NCBI GenBank assembly: GCA_016794765.1
Contig: JAEUJG010000473.1
Coordinates: 1-8,391, forward strand
DNA: 8,391 nucleotides
Direction: 5' to 3'
DNA from: Spirochaetaceae bacterium
GTDB lineage: Bacteria; Spirochaetota; Spirochaetia; Treponematales; Rectinemataceae
This document shows, piece after piece, positions 5,653 through 8,391 of this stretch (its first letter is position 1; each line of letters begins with the position of its first letter). The translations under genes were made by a program, and so were the position numbers. The notes beneath the pieces were generated by a model that was not told where the DNA came from, made no database searches, and saw only the letters and a program-made list of their open reading frames with translations.

Positions 5653-6285
5653 ATGTTCGACCTCCTGTTGGCTTCGGGCTCGCCCCGGCGGCGCGAGATC
5701 CTCCGCGACCTCGCCGGCGACCTCGGCCTCCGCTTTTCCCTCCTCTCCCCCGACGTGGACGAAAGCCTGCGCGACGACCTTCCGCCGCCCGAGCGCGTCC
5801 TGGCCCTGGCCGGCGACAAGGCGCGCGCGGCCCTGGCGCGGCCCGAGGCGGCGGCCTTCCGCTGGATCCTCGCCGCGGACACCCTGGTCTGCCTCCCGGG
5901 ACTCCCTCCCGCCGGCGGGGAGTTGGTCCTCGGCAAGCCGGATGGCCGCGCCGGCGCCGAGGCGATGATCCGCGCCCTGTCCGGCCGAGAACACCTCGTC
6001 CACACGGGCCTCCTCCTCCTGGACCGGGCGACCGGGCGCGAAGTGGCGGCGCGCTCGGACTCCTCCGTCCGCTTCGCGACGCTCGAGGAGGAGGAAATCG
6101 CCTCCTACCTCGACTCGGGCGACTGGGAGGGCGTGGCGGGCGCCTACAAGATCCAGGGCCTCGCCGCCCGCTACATCGAGCGGATCGACGGGTCCTGGTC
6201 CGGCATCGTGGGCTTGCCAATCCGCGAGCTTTATGGCATTCTACGGCGGGCTGGCTTGGTCCCGCTCCCCGCGAGGGAAGCGTAA
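5653..6285 (+). CDS. maf: Maf-family nucleotide pyrophosphatase
   Basis: A 210-residue cytoplasmic enzyme of the Maf/HAM1 superfamily that hydrolyses nucleoside triphosphates, often non-canonical or modified ones, to monophosphate and pyrophosphate. Motifs in order: ASGSPRRREIL (7-17), the phosphate-binding start; SPDVDES (32-38) with Glu37; GDKARA (54-59) with Lys56; AADTLV (74-79) with the conserved Asp76; LGKP (93-96) with Lys95; LSGREHLVHTG (109-119); and VAGAYKIQG (161-169) ending near GLP. In many Maf proteins the residue before AG in the last motif is Lys (DKAG); here it is Val161. The ATG at 5653 starts exactly at the conserved MFDLLLASGSPRR; in-frame codons back to 5569 give no family resemblance. 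AGGA lies about 9 nt upstream. A hairpin CCGCCG/CGGCGG (5622-5640) stands just before the ribosome site. The last codons hold a likely promoter for rpsB. Confidence 0.92.
   Translation: MFDLLLASGSPRRREILRDLAGDLGLRFSLLSPDVDESLRDDLPPPERVLALAGDKARAALARPEAAAFRWILAADTLVCLPGLPPAGGELVLGKPDGRAGAEAMIRALSGREHLVHTGLLLLDRATGREVAARSDSSVRFATLEEEEIASYLDSGDWEGVAGAYKIQGLAARYIERIDGSWSGIVGLPIRELYGILRRAGLVPLPAREA
6214..6242 (+). promoter_or_regulatory. Probable intragenic promoter for rpsB-tsf, inside the 3' end of maf
   Basis: TTGCCA (6214-6219, five of six to TTGACA) is followed after 17 bases by CATTCT (6237-6242, three of six, keeping the important A2 and T6), with TGG directly before it as an extended -10 element, the same arrangement as the divergent promoter at 5516-5543. 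The stretch uses codons ttg, cca, ctt, tat, att and cta close together, while the gene elsewhere mostly uses G- or C-ending codons. Start of transcription would be near 6249, about 200 nt before rpsB. Alternatively rpsB is read from further upstream with maf. Confidence 0.4.
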
Positions 6286-6300
6286 CCCAGGCCGCCCCAA

Positions 6301-6439
6301 GCGCCCTACAAGGGCGCCCGGCATCGCGAAAGGCCGCCGTCGGCGACCAGCGGGCCGGAACTTCCGCCCCACGCTCCCCTTTCGGGGAGGTCCGCGGGGC
6401 GAGATACAGAGACGGGGGTCGGCGCGAAGCGCGTCGGCC
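6301..6439 (+). promoter_or_regulatory. Structured mRNA leader of rpsB
   Basis: The 167 bases between maf and rpsB contain several hairpins: GCGCCC - TACAA - GGGCGC (6301-6317); GGG(C)CGG - AACTT - CCGCCC (6352-6369); CTCCCC - TTTC - GGGGAG (6374-6389), nested in GCCCC/GGGGC (6366-6370 with 6396-6400); and GCGC - GAA - GCGC (6422-6432) flanked by GGTC/GGCC, ending 2 nt before the GGGAGG ribosome site. The second and third overlap at 6366-6369 and exclude each other. Leaders of rpsB in other bacteria mediate autoregulation by S2, so a similar control is a reasonable inference. I do not recognise the known gammaproteobacterial rpsB motif. Confidence 0.45.
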
Positions 6440-6441
6440 GC

Positions 6442-6447
6442 GGGAGG
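6442..6447 (+). promoter_or_regulatory. Shine-Dalgarno site GGGAGG of rpsB
   Basis: GGGAGG with 5 nt before the GTG at 6453. It supports the GTG start, giving MAVVTMKNLLE, over the ATG five codons later. Confidence 0.85.
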
Positions 6448-6452
6448 CACTC

Positions 6453-7334
6453 GTGGCAGTAGTCACCATGAAGAACCTGCTTGAGTCCGGCGTCCACTTC
6501 GGACACCAGGTCAAGCGCTGGGATCCGCGCATGAAGAAGTACATCTTCGCCGAGCGCAACGGGATCCACATCATCGATCTCCAGAAAACCATCCAGTCGA
6601 TCAAGGAAGCCTACGACGCCGTCCAGAAGACGGTCGGCCAGGGCAAGAGCGTCCTTTTCGTCGGCACCAAGAAGCAGGCCCAGGCCGCCATCCAGAAGGA
6701 AGCCGAGCGCTGCGAGCAGTTCTACGTCAACAACCGCTGGCTCGGCGGCATGCTCACCAACTTCTCCACCATCAAGAAGTCCATCCAGCGCCTCAAGAAG
6801 ATCGAGAAGATGGAGGTCGACGGGACCTTCGAGAGCCTCACCAAGAAGGAAATCGCCGCGCTCCAGAAGGAGAAGGCGAAGCTCGAGAAGAACCTCGGCG
6901 GCATCAAGGAGATGAAGGACCTTCCGGGCGCGATCTTCGTGATCGACACCCGCAAGGAAGCCATCGCCGTCACCGAGGCCCAGCGCCTCGGCATCCCGAT
7001 CGTCGCCGTCGTCGACACCAACTGCAACCCCGAGGGGATCACCTACCCGATCCCCGGCAACGACGACGCCATCCGCTCCATCTCCCTCTTCACCCAGATC
7101 ATCGCCAACGCCGTCGTCGAGGCGGGCGCCGCCGAGGGCCTCAAGATCATCGAGAACCTCGCGGGCGACGAGACCGAGGAAGTGAAGACCGACGCCGCTC
7201 CCGCCGCCGAGGACGCCGAGGTCGAGATCGACCCCGCCACCTACACCGGCGACACCAAGCCCAAGGCCGAGGACGCTCCCGCCGAGGAGGCTCCCCTCCC
7301 CGTCGACGAGGACCGCCTCTACGAGTCCAAGTAA
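6453..7334 (+). CDS. rpsB: 30S ribosomal protein S2
   Basis: S2 joins the small ribosomal subunit late in assembly. The 293-residue product has the classic beginning MAVVTMKNLLESGVHFGHQ, WDPRMKKYIFAERNGIHIIDLQKT (about 23-46), NNRWLGGMLTN (about 93-103), a charged coiled-coil insertion rich in Lys and Glu (about 104-155), and the second S2 signature beginning PGAIFVIDTRKEA and ending at RLGIP. After the globular core an acidic, Ala/Pro/Glu-rich tail of 56 residues (238-293) follows, low in complexity and probably disordered. The start is GTG, fixed by GGGAGG at 6442-6447 and by the family's usual N-terminus; the frame is open well upstream, but that is noise over maf. tsf follows after 28 bp in the same operon. 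Codon use is strongly biased to C- and G-ending codons with aag for Lys, as expected of a highly expressed gene. A folded leader precedes it. Confidence 0.98.
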   Translation: MAVVTMKNLLESGVHFGHQVKRWDPRMKKYIFAERNGIHIIDLQKTIQSIKEAYDAVQKTVGQGKSVLFVGTKKQAQAAIQKEAERCEQFYVNNRWLGGMLTNFSTIKKSIQRLKKIEKMEVDGTFESLTKKEIAALQKEKAKLEKNLGGIKEMKDLPGAIFVIDTRKEAIAVTEAQRLGIPIVAVVDTNCNPEGITYPIPGNDDAIRSISLFTQIIANAVVEAGAAEGLKIIENLAGDETEEVKTDAAPAAEDAEVEIDPATYTGDTKPKAEDAPAEEAPLPVDEDRLYESK

Positions 7335-7362
7335 GCCTTCGGCAGCCAAGGAGAACGCACAT

Positions 7363-8214
7363 ATGGACATCAAGGCAAGCGACGTTAAGAACCTGCGCGA
7401 GAAGACCGGCGCGGGCATGATGGATTGCAAGAAGGCGCTGACCGAGGCGAACGGCGACATCGCCGCCGCCGAGAAGCTCCTGCGCGAGTGGGGCATGGCG
7501 GGCGTCGAGAAGCGCGCCGGCCGCGCCACGAACGAGGGCCGCGTCTTCATGAAGGAAGCCAACGGCAAGATCGCCCTCGTGGAGATCGCCTGCGAGACGG
7601 ACTTCGTCGCGCGCAACGCCGACTTCATCTCCTTCGGCGACAAGCTCGCCCAGGCCGCCTTCGACAAGAACGTCGGAGAGGTGACGCCCGAGCTCGAGGC
7701 CCAGGTGAAGGACATCGCGTCCCTCATCAAGGAGAACATCACGCTGAAGCGCGTGAAGCTCGTCACCGCCGGCGCCAACGAGATCCTCCACTCCTACTCC
7801 CACGGCGAGGGCAAGCTCGGCGTCGTCGTCAAGTTCCGCGCCGACAAGGCCGAAGCCTTCAAGAACGAGAAGGTCGCCGGCTTCATCCACGACCTCGCGC
7901 TCCACATCGCGGCCTTCAACCCCATGTTCATGGATTCCGGCAAGCCCTCCCCCGCCTGGATCAAGGAGCAGGAGGAGATCTTCAAGGCCCAGGTCGACGG
8001 CGACGAGAAGATGAAGGGCAAGCCCGCCAACGTGATCGAGGGCATCCTCAAGGGCAAGCTCAAGAAGCTCTTCGCCGAGGTCTGCCTCCTCGAGCAGGGC
8101 TTCGTCAAGGAAGAGAAGACGCCCGTCAACCAGATGATGGCCAACGTCGCGAAGGAAGCGGGCTGCAAGCTCGAGCTCGTCGACTTCCTCTACGTCAAGG
8201 TGGGCGAGGCCTAA
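7363..8214 (+). CDS. tsf: Translation elongation factor Ts
   Basis: EF-Ts exchanges GDP for GTP on EF-Tu so that it can bind aminoacyl-tRNA again. The 283-residue protein starts with a UBA-like three-helix domain (about 1-40, VKNLREKTGAGMMDCKKAL) that docks on EF-Tu, then the signature CETDFVARN (77-85), whose Asp80 and Phe81 are the residues family knowledge places in the EF-Tu nucleotide site. The core domains follow, with HDLALHIAAFNP near 180-191 and the C-terminal helix region with FVKEEKTPVNQMM. Length is normal. The ATG at 7363 has AAGGAGAA at 7348-7355 just upstream. It sits 28 bp after rpsB, the widely conserved rpsB-tsf pair. Downstream, 147 bp with a long hairpin separate it from frr, so some of its transcripts may stop or be processed there. 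Confidence 0.98.
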   Translation: MDIKASDVKNLREKTGAGMMDCKKALTEANGDIAAAEKLLREWGMAGVEKRAGRATNEGRVFMKEANGKIALVEIACETDFVARNADFISFGDKLAQAAFDKNVGEVTPELEAQVKDIASLIKENITLKRVKLVTAGANEILHSYSHGEGKLGVVVKFRADKAEAFKNEKVAGFIHDLALHIAAFNPMFMDSGKPSPAWIKEQEEIFKAQVDGDEKMKGKPANVIEGILKGKLKKLFAEVCLLEQGFVKEEKTPVNQMMANVAKEAGCKLELVDFLYVKVGEA

Positions 8215-8235
8215 GGCCGGAAACGGTTCCGCCAC

Positions 8236-8293
8236 GAGAAACCCGCGGTCCGCCCACGCTTTCCGAAGCGGGGGCACTGGCCGCGGGTTCCTC
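8236..8293 (+). promoter_or_regulatory. Long nested hairpin between tsf and frr
   Basis: An outer stem pairs GAG (8236-8238), AACCCGCGG (8240-8248) and a further U-G and C-G pair with 8279-8293 (GG, CCGCGGGTT, CTC), interrupted only by one A/C mismatch. Inside it sits a second hairpin, GCCC-A-CGCTT, loop TCCG, AAGCG-G-GGGC (8252-8275). The whole forms an almost continuous rod. An A/T-richer patch, ATATGCGTATATT (8294-8306), follows, but no real T tract, so it is not a standard intrinsic terminator. Possible roles are partial termination, RNA processing or 3'-end protection of the rpsB-tsf message. Confidence 0.55.
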
Positions 8294-8361
8294 ATATGCG
8301 TATATTGGTAGCGCGCGGCCCCCGGGCCCCGCAGCGCCTTTCCTTCCCGAAGGGAGATGCC

Positions 8362-8391
8362 ATGGATTCCGTGAAGAGCGTCTGCGAAGAG
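8362..8391 (+). CDS. frr: Ribosome recycling factor, 3' partial (first ten codons)
   Basis: Only MDSVKSVCEE is visible before the window ends. The call rests on three points: it follows tsf as I recall it does in Treponema, its N-terminus fits RRF proteins, which begin with a short acidic helix of the type M-x-x-V-x-x-x-x-E-E, and it has a good ribosome site, AAGGGAG, about 6 nt upstream. RRF with EF-G splits terminated ribosomes. The ribosome site can fold into a small hairpin (8344-8356). Ten residues cannot prove identity; uridylate kinase, the other common neighbour of tsf, normally starts differently. Confidence 0.6.
   Translation, partial: MDSVKSVCEE

Noticed and set aside
5646..6452. 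In-frame extension of rpsB upstream through the maf region
   Set aside because: Real S2 proteins begin at MAVVTMK; the GTG at 6453 has a strong GGGAGG site, and the extension reads Arg/Pro-rich out of frame with maf.
6286..6452. A tRNA gene among the hairpins before rpsB
   Set aside because: No T-loop GTTCGANTC-type sequence, no anticodon arm of the right spacing and no acceptor pairing.
5288..6604. A 438-codon minus-strand frame across maf and the divergent promoter
   Set aside because: It is Arg/Pro/Gly-rich shadow sequence crossing three real genes and two promoter regions.
6306..8295. Long open frames on the minus strand opposite rpsB and tsf (up to about 490 codons)
   Set aside because: They are antisense to two certain genes. 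Strong C/G third-base bias removes stop codons from the opposite strand, and the products are Leu/Asp/Glu-rich nonsense without domains.
8301..8306. TATATT as a -10 box for a separate frr promoter
   Set aside because: No -35 box at 16-18 bp and no TGn extension; the patch sits right behind the large hairpin, so its A/T content may serve that element.

Overview
The window is very GC-rich bacterial DNA with dense, closely packed genes. The best guess at the source is a GC-rich spirochaete of the Treponema/Spirochaeta group. Three things point there: the run rpsB - tsf - start of frr, which as I recall is also the order in Treponema; S2 and EF-Ts proteins that read like the treponemal ones; and a chemoreceptor with a seven-helix 7TMR-DISM sensor, a module common in spirochaetes. 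This assignment is inference from gene order and family resemblance, not from a search.

Layout. (1) Bases 3-1139, plus strand: the 3' part of a D-alanyl-D-alanine carboxypeptidase gene (low-molecular-weight PBP), cut by the window edge. (2) Bases 1140-1229: a convergent intergenic gap with an 11-bp degenerate tandem repeat, C-rich on the plus strand and G-rich on the minus strand. (3) Bases 1230-5471, minus strand: four genes. Read in their own direction they are an FMN-binding split-barrel protein, a small membrane-anchored zinc-ribbon protein (2 bp gap), a 7TMR-DISM chemoreceptor (107 bp gap containing a hairpin), and a cysteine-free MutY-like DNA glycosylase (8 bp gap). The first pair clearly forms one unit, and so does the second; whether all four are co-transcribed is open. 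(4) Bases 5472-5652: a divergent promoter region with a good extended -10 promoter for the minus-strand genes. (5) Bases 5653-8391, plus strand: maf, then rpsB (GTG start), tsf and the first ten codons of frr. A likely promoter lies inside the 3' end of maf, followed by a heavily folded leader of about 200 nt before rpsB.

How the genes fit together. The plus-strand block on the right is translation housekeeping: ribosomal protein S2, elongation factor Ts and ribosome recycling factor, preceded by the nucleotide-pool enzyme Maf. The carboxypeptidase trims peptidoglycan stem peptides. The minus-strand block mixes sensing (chemoreceptor), DNA repair (glycosylase), a flavin or nitro-compound type protein and an unrecognised zinc-ribbon membrane protein, with no obvious single pathway.

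I see no clearly new multi-gene system. The most unusual items are the glycosylase (no cysteines at all, so no Fe-S cluster; Glu at the usual catalytic Asp; no NUDIX-like tail), the folded rpsB leader with its probable intragenic promoter, the long nested hairpin between tsf and frr, and two arrays able to form G-quadruplexes. There are no rRNA or tRNA genes, CRISPR arrays or insertion sequences in the window, and no gene-free stretch longer than 300 bases.
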